A stretch of 12,596 nt of DNA from assembly GCA_017935525.1 (NCBI GenBank), contig JAGBHJ010000066.1:1-12596 (forward strand). Direction: 5' to 3'. The stretch comes from Clostridia bacterium (GTDB taxonomy: Bacteria; Bacillota; Clostridia; HGM11327). Position numbers and translations under genes: made by a program. A model generated the notes under the pieces. The model searched no databases and was not told the DNA's origin. It saw nothing but the letters and a program-made list of their open reading frames with translations. Shown here piece after piece: positions 1 to 7,457 of this stretch; positions within the stretch are counted from its first letter, which is position 1; the number at the start of each line of letters is the position of its first letter.

Positions 1-3000
1 CTCTTCGTCCTTATCCTTATCGTTGAGGTTGTCAAAGCTACTGAAGATGCTGAGCATGTCGTCATCCTCACCCTCAATGCCTTCAAAGTCCTCAACGTCC
101 ATATCGCTTACCTCTGCCTCGTAGTCAAGCAAGAATGCGTCAGCCTCTTCCTGCTGTGCATCTCTGCCCTCCTTGTCCATAAGAGCGATATAATCGTTAT
201 CAAATGCCTCAAGCTCGCTGATCTGGTCGTCGATAGCATCCCTGATGGATACCTCCTCGCCCTTGTTTGTGGTCATCTTCATGTCGATACCCAGGGACTG
301 GAGCTCCTTGATAAGTACCTTGAAGGACTCGGGAACGCCGGGCTTGGGCAGGTTCTGACCCTTAAAGATAGCCTCGTATGCGTGCTGTCTGCCGTCTACG
401 TCGTCGGACTTGATGGTCAGGATCTCCTGCAATGTGTGAGCAGCACCGTAAGCCTCAAGTGCCCAAACCTCCATCTCACCAAAACGCTGACCGCCGAACT
501 GTGCCTTACCGCCAAGAGGCTGCTGTGTTACCAGCGCGTAAGGACCGATGGAACGTGCGTGGATCTTGTCATCTACCAAGTGGCAGAGCTTAAGGAAGTA
601 GTTGTAACCAACAGTTACCTTGTTCTCAAAGGGCTCGCCTGTTCTGCCGTCGTAGAGTGTCATCTTACCCTTGGGGTCATAGCCCGTCTGTGTAAGCAGC
701 TCCTGAATGTCTTCTTCAACCGCACCGTCAAATACGGGAGTTGCGATCTTCCAGCCCAGGGACTTTGCAGCAAGACCCAGATGTGTTTCAAGCAGCTGAC
801 CGATATTCATACGGCTGGGCACGCCCAACGGATTCAATACCAAGTCAAGGGGTGTACCGTCTGCAAGGAACGGCATATCGGATGCGGGCAGTACTCTGGA
901 GATAACGCCCTTGTTACCGTGACGTCCCGCCATCTTATCACCCACGGAGATCTTTCTCTTCTGGGCGATGGAAACTCTTACCAGCTTGTTTGTGCCGGGC
1001 TTGAGCTCATCCTTGTTTTCTCTTGTGAAGATCCTTACGTCAACGACCGTACCGCCCTCACCGTGAGGAACCTTAAGGGAGGAATCTCTTACCTCTCTTG
1101 CCTTCTCACCAAAGATGGCTCTGAGGAGTCTTTCCTCTGCTGTCTGCTCGGTCTCACCCTTGGGTGTAACCTTACCTACCAGGATGTCACCGGGCATTAC
1201 GTCCGCACCGATGCGGATGATACCGTTTTCGTCAAGATCCTTGATCATGTCGTCGCCGACGTTGGGGATCTCTCTTGTGATCTCCTCAGGTCCCAGCTTT
1301 GTATCGCGGGCTTCTGTTTCGTATTCTTCTATATGGATGGACGTATAAACGTCATCTCTTACCAATCTTTCGTTAATGAGGATAGCGTCCTCGTAGTTGT
1401 AGCCCTCCCATGTCATGTAGCCTACAAGCATATTTCTGCCCAGGGCTACCTCGCCGTGGTCTGTGGAGGAGCCGTCAGCGATGATGTCGCCGGCCTTTAC
1501 CACTTCGCCTACGGAAACAAAGGGCTTCTGATTTACGCAAGTACCCTGGTTGGAGCGCTTGAACTTGAGCAGCTCGTAGGTATGGGACTTGCCCTCGTTG
1601 TCAACAATAACGATGGCGTCACTGTCGACCTTCTTTACGTAACCGTCATACTCGGAGATCACGCATACGCCGGAGTCCTTTGCAGCACGGTACTCCATAC
1701 CTGTGCCGACGATAGGAGATTCTGCTCTTACCAGCGGAACTGCCTGACGCTGCATGTTGGAGCCCATGAGGGCACGGGATGCGTCGTCGTTCTCAAGGAA
1801 GGGGATCATGGATGTTGCCACGGAAACGACCTGTCTGGGGGAAACGTCCATGTAGTCTACCTTATCTCTGCTGATCTGCTTGATCTCGTAGTTAACTCTT
1901 GCCATAACCAGCTCGTTTACAAACCAGCCGTTCTCGTCAAGAGGCTCGTTACCCTGAGCGATAGTGCAGTACTCTTCCTTTTCTGCGGTCATGTACATGA
2001 TATCGTCCGTAACTCTCTTGTTCTTCTTATCTACTATCTTGTAGGGAGCCTCAATAAAGCCGTACTCGTTGATCCTTGCGTATGTTGCCAATGAGCCGAT
2101 AAGACCGATGTTAGGACCTTCAGGAGTCTCGATAGGACACATACGGCTGTAGTGAGAGTCGTGTACGTCACGAACATCGGAGGATGCTCTCTCTCTGCTC
2201 AAGCCGCCGGGGCCCAACGCACTCAGACGTCTCTTGTGTGTCAGCTCTGCCAAGGGGTTCTGCTGATCCATAAACTGTGAGAGCTGGGAGCTGCCGAAGA
2301 ACTCATTGAGCGCCGCCACAAGGGGACGGATGTTGATAAGGTCGCTGGGGGTAACAGCTTCCATATCCTGAGTCTGCATTCTCTCTCTTACAACTCTCTC
2401 TATTCTGGACATACCGATACGGAACTGCTGCTGCAAAAGCTCGCCTACAGCGCGGATCCTTCTGTTGCCCAGATGGTCGATATCGTCGCACTCGCCGATG
2501 CCGTTGGAAAGGTTAAGCATATAGCTTACGGAAGCCAGAATATCCTGCACCGTGATAGTCTTGGGGCAAATATCCTTTGCACGCTCTCTGAGCACCTTCT
2601 TGAGTGCCTCAACGTCATCAATATTAAGATCAAGGATCTCCTTGAGTACCTTGTGATCTACCTTTTCAAGTATGCCAACCTCGGCAGGGTCAAAGGGGAG
2701 GTACTTTGCAGCGTCAACAAAGCCGTTGCCCACTACCTTTTCGTCCGTGCCGGACTCTGTCTTTACCCATACGGAGTAAACACCGCTGTCCTCGATCTCC
2801 ATAGCCTGCTCGTATGTGAGCACTGTGCCTGCGGAAGCCACAAGCTCTCCTGTCATAGCAGAGTAAACGTCGTCACGGAGAGTCTTGCCCTTAAGTCTGT
2901 TGTGCAGACCCAGCTTTGTGTTCATCTTAAATCTGCCCACTCTTGCCAGATCGTATCTCTTATAATCAAAGAACGTCTGGTAGATCAACTGGCGCGCAGC

Positions 3001-3747
3001 CTCCTCTGTGGGGATATCGCCGGGACGGAGTCTCTTGTAGATCTCCTGGAGAGCTTCCCACTCGTTCTTTGCGGTATCTCTCTCAAGAGTTGCTCTGAGC
3101 ATATCGCTGTCGCCAAGAAGCTCGATGATCTCGTCGTCCGTCTGGAAGCCGATAGCTCTCAAAAGAACTGTTGCAATGATCTTTCTTGTTCTTGCGATAC
3201 GAACGTACATAACGTTCTTTGCGTCTGTTTCGTACTCGATCCACTCGCCGCGCATAGGAATTACGGTAGCCTCGTATACGGGCACGCCGTTCTTGTCCCT
3301 CTTGCTCTTGTAATATGCACCGGGAGAACGTGAGAGCTGGCTTACTACCACACGCTCCGCACCGTTGATAACAAATGTACCTGACGGTGTCATTTTGGGC
3401 ATATCACCCAAATATATTTCTTTAGGTCCGGTAATTTCTCCCGTTTCCTTGTTATAAAGCTGAACCTGAACCTTCAAAGGCTCCGCATAGGTTGCATCTC
3501 TGTCCTTACACTCCTGAATGCCGTACTTTGACGGACCGTCAAAATAGATCTTACCGAACTGAAGCTCAAGATTGTTGCCAAAGTCCGTTATCGGAGAAAA
3601 ATCGTCCACTACCTCCTGCAAACCCTCTTCGCAGAACCATTTGTAGGACACCGTCTGAATCTCTATCAGGTTCGGCATCGGAAATGTTTCCTGGATCTTT
3701 GAGAAACTCATTCTCTTATTCTTGCCTAATTGCACAGGATGTACCAT
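1..3747 (-). CDS. rpoB: DNA-directed RNA polymerase subunit beta (3' end outside window)
   Basis: Catalytic core subunit of RNA polymerase. The reverse strand reads without a stop from ATG at 3747 to the window edge (1249 codons). The protein begins MVHPVQLGKNKRMSF, typical of Firmicutes RpoB, and the start is supported by an AGGGGTGA Shine-Dalgarno at 3756-3763, 8 nt upstream. The rifampicin region (residues about 485-511) reads SSQLSQFMDQ then HKRRLSALGPGG. The residues matching E. coli D516, H526 and S531 are D494, H504 and S509, so the rifampicin-sensitive residues are intact. Other hallmarks are CPIETPEGPNIGL, GDKMAGRHGNKGV and a C-terminal block near GGKAQFGGQRFGEME. After about residue 1157 the conserved body ends and an acidic tail continues past the window edge. 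The usual next gene would be rpoC, which cannot be seen. No rplL or rplJ lies upstream; the neighbour is the divergent pckA. Confidence 0.99.
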   Translation of the reverse strand, partial: MVHPVQLGKNKRMSFSKIQETFPMPNLIEIQTVSYKWFCEEGLQEVVDDFSPITDFGNNLELQFGKIYFDGPSKYGIQECKDRDATYAEPLKVQVQLYNKETGEITGPKEIYLGDMPKMTPSGTFVINGAERVVVSQLSRSPGAYYKSKRDKNGVPVYEATVIPMRGEWIEYETDAKNVMYVRIARTRKIIATVLLRAIGFQTDDEIIELLGDSDMLRATLERDTAKNEWEALQEIYKRLRPGDIPTEEAARQLIYQTFFDYKRYDLARVGRFKMNTKLGLHNRLKGKTLRDDVYSAMTGELVASAGTVLTYEQAMEIEDSGVYSVWVKTESGTDEKVVGNGFVDAAKYLPFDPAEVGILEKVDHKVLKEILDLNIDDVEALKKVLRERAKDICPKTITVQDILASVSYMLNLSNGIGECDDIDHLGNRRIRAVGELLQQQFRIGMSRIERVVRERMQTQDMEAVTPSDLINIRPLVAALNEFFGSSQLSQFMDQQNPLAELTHKRRLSALGPGGLSRERASSDVRDVHDSHYSRMCPIETPEGPNIGLIGSLATYARINEYGFIEAPYKIVDKKNKRVTDDIMYMTAEKEEYCTIAQGNEPLDENGWFVNELVMARVNYEIKQISRDKVDYMDVSPRQVVSVATSMIPFLENDDASRALMGSNMQRQAVPLVRAESPIVGTGMEYRAAKDSGVCVISEYDGYVKKVDSDAIVIVDNEGKSHTYELLKFKRSNQGTCVNQKPFVSVGEVVKAGDIIADGSSTDHGEVALGRNMLVGYMTWEGYNYEDAILINERLVRDDVYTSIHIEEYETEARDTKLGPEEITREIPNVGDDMIKDLDENGIIRIGADVMPGDILVGKVTPKGETEQTAEERLLRAIFGEKAREVRDSSLKVPHGEGGTVVDVRIFTRENKDELKPGTNKLVRVSIAQKRKISVGDKMAGRHGNKGVISRVLPASDMPFLADGTPLDLVLNPLGVPSRMNIGQLLETHLGLAAKSLGWKIATPVFDGAVEEDIQELLTQTGYDPKGKMTLYDGRTGEPFENKVTVGYNYFLKLCHLVDDKIHARSIGPYALVTQQPLGGKAQFGGQRFGEMEVWALEAYGAAHTLQEILTIKSDDVDGRQHAYEAIFKGQNLPKPGVPESFKVLIKELQSLGIDMKMTTNKGEEVSIRDAIDDQISELEAFDNDYIALMDKEGRDAQQEEADAFLLDYEAEVSDMDVEDFEGIEGEDDDMLSIFSSFDNLNDKDKDEE

Positions 3748-3755
3748 TGTCCACA

Positions 3756-3763
3756 TCACCCCT
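3756..3763 (-). promoter_or_regulatory. rpoB ribosome-binding site
   Basis: Reverse-strand AGGGGTGA lies 8 nt before the ATG at 3747. It fixes the MVHPVQ start rather than the internal Met at residue 13 (MSF). Confidence 0.85.
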
Positions 3764-3927
3764 CAAAAAATTTTATTGCCTTTACTGCCAATGCTGTATT
3801 CAAAACTTACGGACCGGGAAAAAACTCAAGCAAAAACACCCGGCCAGCCAAGGAAATTCTTGCCCAAAGCAGGTTTTACAGCCCTAAGTTTTTGATTTTG
3901 TCCTCTTTATGCCTTGCCAACAATGCA

Positions 3928-3942
3928 ATACTGTAGCAGTAT
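3928..3942. promoter_or_regulatory. Palindrome at the predicted rpoB transcription start
   Basis: A perfect 6-bp inverted repeat with a 3-nt centre, ATACTG-TAG-CAGTAT, overlaps the predicted +1 of the rpoB promoter. It could be an operator or a 5'-terminal RNA hairpin; the sequence does not decide between them. Further along the leader, CCGGG and CCCGG (3814-3818 and 3839-3843) could form a second, long-looped stem. It has no U-tract, so it is not a terminator. Confidence 0.45.
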
Positions 3943-3945
3943 ATT

Positions 3946-3974
3946 ATATTAGCACTATAACCCGTTTTTGTCAA
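3946..3974 (-). promoter_or_regulatory. Sigma-A promoter of rpoB
   Basis: On the reverse strand a perfect -35 TTGACA (3969-3974) and -10 TAATAT (3946-3951) are separated by exactly 17 nt. Transcription would start near 3939, giving a leader of about 190 nt before the ATG at 3747. This implies that rpoB has its own promoter here, independent of any ribosomal-protein operon. Confidence 0.85.
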
Positions 3975-3999
3975 TGGGTTTGGCGGGGTATTTTGATGA

Positions 4000-4018
4000 A
4001 TTTACAAATAATTCACAA
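4000..4018. repeat. Direct ATT[T/C]ACAA half-sites between the divergent promoters
   Basis: ATTTACAA (4000-4007) and ATTCACAA (4011-4018) repeat with an 11-bp period, about one helical turn. They match the right half-site of the two 21-bp palindromes near pckA. The rest of the 3975-4160 stretch is AT-rich, shows no gene with a ribosome-binding site, and holds nothing else I recognise. Confidence 0.35.
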
Positions 4019-4161
4019 TTTAACAAGTGTAATATCATTATTGCCGTCCAAATCACGCCTCCACCCGCGGGTATAATGCAATATATGTCGGAATTCAGCA
4101 TAAAACAGTGCACTCGGGGCAAAAAACGGCAGAAAAACTGTATTCATATTTTCATCACCTT

Positions 4162-4182
4162 TTGTTAATAAATTATTTACAA
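4162..4182. promoter_or_regulatory. 21-bp palindrome just upstream of the pckA -35 (putative operator 1)
   Basis: Half-sites TTGTTAAT and ATTTACAA are separated by 5 nt, with 7 of 8 positions symmetric. The site ends 8 bp before the pckA -35 hexamer and matches the leader site at 4337-4357 at 19 of 21 positions. Its position suits an activator or repressor of pckA. It resembles but does not fit the Rex consensus (TTGTTAA-N4-TTAACAA), because the spacing differs and the right half reads TTTACAA. The regulator is unknown. Confidence 0.5.
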
Positions 4183-4190
4183 AAAAGTAT

Positions 4191-4219
4191 TTGACATTTT
4201 GACATCTTTATGTTATAGT
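4191..4219 (+). promoter_or_regulatory. Sigma-A promoter of pckA
   Basis: A perfect -35 TTGACA (4191-4196) is followed after exactly 17 nt by -10 TATAGT (4214-4219). Transcription would start around 4226, leaving a leader of about 175 nt before the ATG at 4401. The perfect palindrome AGTATATACT (4217-4226) overlaps the -10 and the predicted start. Confidence 0.85.
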
Positions 4220-4294
4220 ATATACTGGCAAAGGATTGAGAAGATGTTATCCCCCAGGGGTGGCATTTACAAGATTTTGTGTTTTCTATAGGCC

Positions 4295-4336
4295 TTTGGC
4301 GGTGGATATTCACTAAATTATGATCACCTTGCCAAA
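4295..4336 (+). ncRNA. Stem-loop in the pckA leader
   Basis: TTTGGC (4295-4300) pairs with GCCAAA (4331-4336). Inside it GGTG-g-AT (4301-4307) pairs with ATCACC (4323-4328), giving about 12 bp with two small bulges. The stem's last three bases (AAA, 4334-4336) are also the first three bases of the neighbouring 11-bp inverted repeat, so the two stems compete at the junction. It could act in cis on translation or RNA stability. I do not recognise it as a known riboswitch class. Confidence 0.4.
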
Positions 4337-4357
4337 TTGTAAATATATTATTTACAA
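4337..4357. promoter_or_regulatory. 21-bp palindrome in the pckA leader (putative operator 2 or hairpin)
   Basis: TTGTAAAT-N5-ATTTACAA is perfectly symmetric. Including flanks it extends to an 11-bp inverted repeat (4334-4344 and 4350-4360). It differs at only two positions from the site at 4162-4182, with centres 175 bp apart. It is AT-rich, lies about 28 nt before the Shine-Dalgarno and lacks a following T-tract, so it is not a normal terminator. A second DNA operator (roadblock or loop partner) fits at least as well as an RNA hairpin. Confidence 0.5.
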
Positions 4358-4400
4358 TTTGATACTGTATATAATTTTATGTATAGAAGGAGAAATTCAA

Positions 4401-6050
4401 ATGACAACACAGTATTTCAAGAGAAGCGAAATCAAGGCTTCCAACCCTGCGTACTCCCAGAGCAGATCCGTGATCGAGACTGTATTCTACGGCAACAACG
4501 TAGAAAAGGTAACATCCGTTCAGCAGGCGTACGAATTGGCAGTTAAGTCCCCCGGTACTATCGTAACGGATATCCCCGTTTACAGACCCGAAACAATGGG
4601 CCTTGCTGCTGATGCAAAGATCCTCGTTTTCAACGACGGCTCCGTTACAGGCAGATGCGCTGCCGCAAGACGTATCCTCGGCTCCGAGGGCGTAAACGAG
4701 AAGGAGTATGCGCTCAAGATCTCCGACGCTATCTATGATGCAAGATACAAGAAGCTCTACCATGCAGAGGCTGTTATCGGTCTTGACAAGGACTTTATGG
4801 TAAAGGCTCACCTTTGCATTCCCGAGGGTGAGGAGAACATCATGTACTCCTGGCTCCTCAACTTCCAGGCTATCACAGCTGAATACGCTGAGATGTACAA
4901 GAATTCCAAGCTCATCGAGGGCGAGGGTGACATCTACATCTTCTCCGATCCTCAGTGGAAGCATCCCGAGCATCCCCTCGGTCTGACATATTTTGATCCT
5001 AAGCACAACTGTGCAGCTCTCCTTGGTATGAGATACTTTGGTGAGCACAAGAAGGGCACACTTACACTTGCTTGGGGTATTGCTAACCGTCACGGCTATG
5101 CTTCCTGCCACGGCGGCCAGAAGAGATACAACCTTGCAAACGGTGACAAGTTCGTTGTATCCGTATTCGGTCTTTCCGGCTCCGGTAAGTCCACTATCAC
5201 ACACGCAAAGCACGACGGCAAGTACGACATCACAGTTCTTCACGATGACGCTTTCGTAATCTCCACAGAGAACGGCTCCTCCGTTGCTCTTGAGCCCACA
5301 TACTTTGACAAGACACAGGATTATCCTCTTGACAATCCTGACAACAAGTTCCTTGTTACTATCCAGAACAACGCAGTTACAGTTGACGAGGATGGCAAGA
5401 AGGTAGTTCTTACAGAGGACCTCAGAAACGGTAACGGCCGTGCTATCAAGTCCAAGATCTGGTCTCCCAACAGAGTTGATAAGATCGACGAGGCTTGCGA
5501 CGCTATCATCTGGCTCATGAAGGACGCTACATTGCCCCCGGTACTCAAGATCACAGACCCCGTTCTGGCTTCCGTAATGGGCGCTACATTGGCTACAAAG
5601 AGAACAACAGCAGAAAGACTTGCTGCAGGTGTTGACCCCAACGCTTTGGTTGTTGAGCCTTACGCTAACCCCTTCCGTACATATCCTCTCTCCGAGGACT
5701 ACGGCAAGTTCAAGCAGCTCTTTGAGGAGAGAAACGTTGATTGCTACATCCTCAACACAGGCTTCTTTATGGACAAGAAGGTTACAAAGGAGATCACATT
5801 GGGCTCTATCGAGGCTATCGTAGAGAACACAGCTAACTTTGTTCCTTTCGGCAACATCGACAATATGTACTGCCTGGACATCGACGGCTTCAACGCAGAC
5901 TTCAACGATGCTGAGTACGTTGAGCAGCTCAAGGCAAGAATGGCTGACAGAGTAAACTTCATCCGTTCCAAGGAAACAGCACAGGGCGGCTTCGACAAGC
6001 TCCCCGACGAGGCTGTTGCAGCTATCGAGAAGCTGGCTGCCCAGATCTGA
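4401..6050 (+). CDS. pckA: Phosphoenolpyruvate carboxykinase (ATP-type)
   Basis: Interconverts oxaloacetate + ATP and PEP + CO2 + ADP in the cytoplasm, for gluconeogenesis or, in many anaerobes, PEP carboxylation. The product is 549 aa, near the usual 530-550. The start ATG at 4401 follows AGAAGGAG (4385-4392) after 8 nt; an upstream in-frame ATG at 4320 lacks a ribosome-binding site and would add an unrelated 27-residue leader. Seen motifs: YFGEHKKG (K217-K218, metal/substrate-binding lysines in the family), P-loop GLSGSGKST (257-265), kinase-2-like LHDDAF (D282-D283), NGNGRAI, and near the C-terminus YILNTGFF followed by KKVTKEITLGSIEAIVE. The usual N-terminal GRSPKDK is replaced by GRCAAARR, which marks a divergent branch of PF01293. 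Strongly biased codons (ACA for Thr, AAG for Lys, CTC for Leu) suggest high expression. It is monocistronic, divergent from rpoB, with a terminator 22 nt after the stop. Confidence 0.94.
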   Translation: MTTQYFKRSEIKASNPAYSQSRSVIETVFYGNNVEKVTSVQQAYELAVKSPGTIVTDIPVYRPETMGLAADAKILVFNDGSVTGRCAAARRILGSEGVNEKEYALKISDAIYDARYKKLYHAEAVIGLDKDFMVKAHLCIPEGEENIMYSWLLNFQAITAEYAEMYKNSKLIEGEGDIYIFSDPQWKHPEHPLGLTYFDPKHNCAALLGMRYFGEHKKGTLTLAWGIANRHGYASCHGGQKRYNLANGDKFVVSVFGLSGSGKSTITHAKHDGKYDITVLHDDAFVISTENGSSVALEPTYFDKTQDYPLDNPDNKFLVTIQNNAVTVDEDGKKVVLTEDLRNGNGRAIKSKIWSPNRVDKIDEACDAIIWLMKDATLPPVLKITDPVLASVMGATLATKRTTAERLAAGVDPNALVVEPYANPFRTYPLSEDYGKFKQLFEERNVDCYILNTGFFMDKKVTKEITLGSIEAIVENTANFVPFGNIDNMYCLDIDGFNADFNDAEYVEQLKARMADRVNFIRSKETAQGGFDKLPDEAVAAIEKLAAQI

Positions 6051-6071
6051 TAAAAGCAGAGCAATAAAAGC

Positions 6072-6105
6072 AAAGGCCCGTTACAGCAATGTGACGGGCT
6101 TTTTT
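6072..6105 (+). terminator. Rho-independent terminator of pckA
   Basis: A 10-bp stem (6076-6085 with 6090-6099, one T-G wobble) has a GCAA tetraloop and is followed directly by six T (6100-6105). It begins about 20 nt after the pckA stop. Confidence 0.95.
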
Positions 6106-6129
6106 GGGATCTTAAGGGCAGGGATCTGC

Positions 6130-6215
6130 CAACACCTCATCCGTCAGGCTTGCCTGCGGTGGTTACGCTTCGCCTCCCAAGGGCTTGCTTCCACGATCTC
6201 GCGTGGCATCACAAA
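6130..6215 (+). repeat. Dispersed intergenic repeat, copy 1 (degenerate)
   Basis: Starts with CAACACCTCATCCGTCA, matching the reverse complement of 11369-11385 (CAACACCTCATC then A in place of C, then GTCA). It continues with GC-rich, partly self-complementary sequence (GCCTGCGGTGG; CCACG and CGTGG further on). This resembles the CACCTCATC-type palindromic elements I recall from gut Firmicutes intergenic regions. It has no coding capacity. The boundaries are approximate. Confidence 0.5.
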
Positions 6216-6231
6216 AAAATCCCCAGACTGC

Positions 6232-6260
6232 TTGACTTTTACACGGCAAAATGGTACAAT
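6232..6260 (+). promoter_or_regulatory. Sigma-A promoter of the phosphatase operon
   Basis: -35 TTGACT (6232-6237) and -10 TACAAT (6255-6260) are separated by exactly 17 nt. The predicted start near 6267 leaves a leader of about 33 nt carrying AAAGGAG just before the ATG at 6300. No operator-like palindrome is evident. Confidence 0.85.
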
Positions 6261-6299
6261 ACCCATATATCACAGCATCACCTGCAAAGGAGTTTTTAT

Positions 6300-7445
6300 A
6301 TGATAGATCTGATCTTTCCCACGGATGGGCTGGCGATCAGCCTGTTGACTCCCGTTCAGAGGGAGTTTAACATGAGGCAGCAACGCGGAGAGTTTGATTG
6401 CGAGGAGTTTAGCGATGGTCCCGATTACGGCGGGGGCGTCTTTTCCTGGATATTTAACAAGTATAAGCAGAATTTCAACTGGCAACACGTCACCAACCCA
6501 AACGAGATAACACTGTCGGCACCTCACTATATAAAGTTCTCATGGAGGGCGGATATTCCCTGCAATATTGAGATATCCCGATCTGCGGATTTTTTGGAGG
6601 TACAGCAGGACGAGCATGCCCTCTTTGATGTGGACTATATATACGAATGCGACGGCGTTGTGACGGCTTGCTTGGGTAATTTCCTCATGAATACGGAATA
6701 TTTCTGGCGAGTGGTGTCAAAGGACGGCACGCAGGTCAGCTCTGTGCGTAGCTTCAGGACGTTGGATGAGTTTCCAAGATGTATCTACGCCCAAGGTACG
6801 GCAAATGTCAGGGATATGGGCGGCGCAAGGACGTACGACGGCAAACGCATCCGCCAGGGCAGGCTCTACCGCGGAGGCGCATTGGAGTCAATTTCGCAAA
6901 GACAGTATGACCTTACTCCAAGGGGCAAAAGAGCGTTGACGGACGTCATCGGCATCCGTTCCGAAGTGGATCTGCGGGACGAGGCTGTTGGAGTTTTATC
7001 CGAAAGTGTGCTGGGTAAGAGCATTAATTATAAATTATTTCCCGTCCACGCGTACAGCAGCTTCTTCTCGCCCGAATGTGTTAACACAATTGGCAGACTG
7101 ATAGAATTTGTAGCTGACGAAAATAATTATCCCATATATTTCCATTGTCTGGCAGGTGCAGACAGGACGGGCACTTTGGCTTACGTTATACAGATGCTGC
7201 TGAATGTCAAGGCAGAATACATTATCTGGGATTATACCTTTACCAGCCTTTCTCTTTTTGATATCCGAGCCAGAACCTTGGATAATATATTTATAAGATC
7301 CTTTGTGAAAGAGGACGAGCTTGCTCTGGATGACCGCACAAAGGTTGGCATTGCCGCCAAGCGGATAGAGGAATTTCTTGCAGACAGATGCGGCGTAAAG
7401 CCCGAAACAATACAAAGACTTAAGGACAATCTTTTAGAGGATTGA
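6300..7445 (+). CDS. Tyrosine-phosphatase-like protein with FnIII-like N-terminal module (paralog 1 of 3)
   Basis: A 381-aa protein without signal peptide or membrane segment, so probably cytoplasmic. Start: ATG at 6300 behind AAAGGAG; paralogs 2 and 3 begin with the same MI[D/E]L. The open frame extends upstream to 6150 but without a ribosome-binding site and without similarity to the paralogs. Domains: a conserved opening segment with SLLTPVQREF; a beta-rich module, residues about 75-160, running from YIKFSWRADIPCNIEI to EYFWRVVSKDG, with the shape of a FnIII repeat; then a phosphatase domain of the PF13350 (Y_phosphatase3) kind with NVRDMGG (169-175), DLR (224-226) and the CX5R P-loop HCLAGADRTGT (Cys283, Arg289). 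Both catalytic residues are present, so it should hydrolyse phosphoesters; the substrate (phosphotyrosine, lipid or small molecule) is unknown. First gene of the operon, 12 nt before paralog 2. Confidence 0.88.
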   Translation: MIDLIFPTDGLAISLLTPVQREFNMRQQRGEFDCEEFSDGPDYGGGVFSWIFNKYKQNFNWQHVTNPNEITLSAPHYIKFSWRADIPCNIEISRSADFLEVQQDEHALFDVDYIYECDGVVTACLGNFLMNTEYFWRVVSKDGTQVSSVRSFRTLDEFPRCIYAQGTANVRDMGGARTYDGKRIRQGRLYRGGALESISQRQYDLTPRGKRALTDVIGIRSEVDLRDEAVGVLSESVLGKSINYKLFPVHAYSSFFSPECVNTIGRLIEFVADENNYPIYFHCLAGADRTGTLAYVIQMLLNVKAEYIIWDYTFTSLSLFDIRARTLDNIFIRSFVKEDELALDDRTKVGIAAKRIEEFLADRCGVKPETIQRLKDNLLED

Positions 7446-7457
7446 TTGGAGAATACC

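Noticed and set aside
382..2094. 570-codon open frame on the plus strand opposite rpoB
   Set aside because: It is the antisense shadow of rpoB produced by biased codon use. Its Cys/Val/Leu-rich product has no domain signature, and the reverse strand encodes unmistakable RpoB.
2473..3333. 286-codon plus-strand open frame opposite rpoB
   Set aside because: Antisense shadow of the RpoB N-terminal half, with no ribosome-binding site.
3811..3845. Transcription attenuator in the rpoB leader
   Set aside because: The CCGGG/CCCGG stem is only 5 bp with a 20-nt loop and has no T-tract after it.
3968..4168. 66-codon plus-strand open frame in the rpoB-pckA intergenic region
   Set aside because: No Shine-Dalgarno sequence; it overlaps the rpoB -35 and the putative pckA operator, and the product resembles nothing.
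4162..4357. Rex operators
   Set aside because: Half-sites are similar, but spacing is 5 nt between 8-nt halves and the right half is ATTTACAA rather than TTAACAA, so I call them unassigned operators.
4377..5243. 288-codon minus-strand open frame opposite pckA
   Set aside because: Antisense shadow of pckA, for the same reason of codon bias; no promoter or ribosome-binding site.
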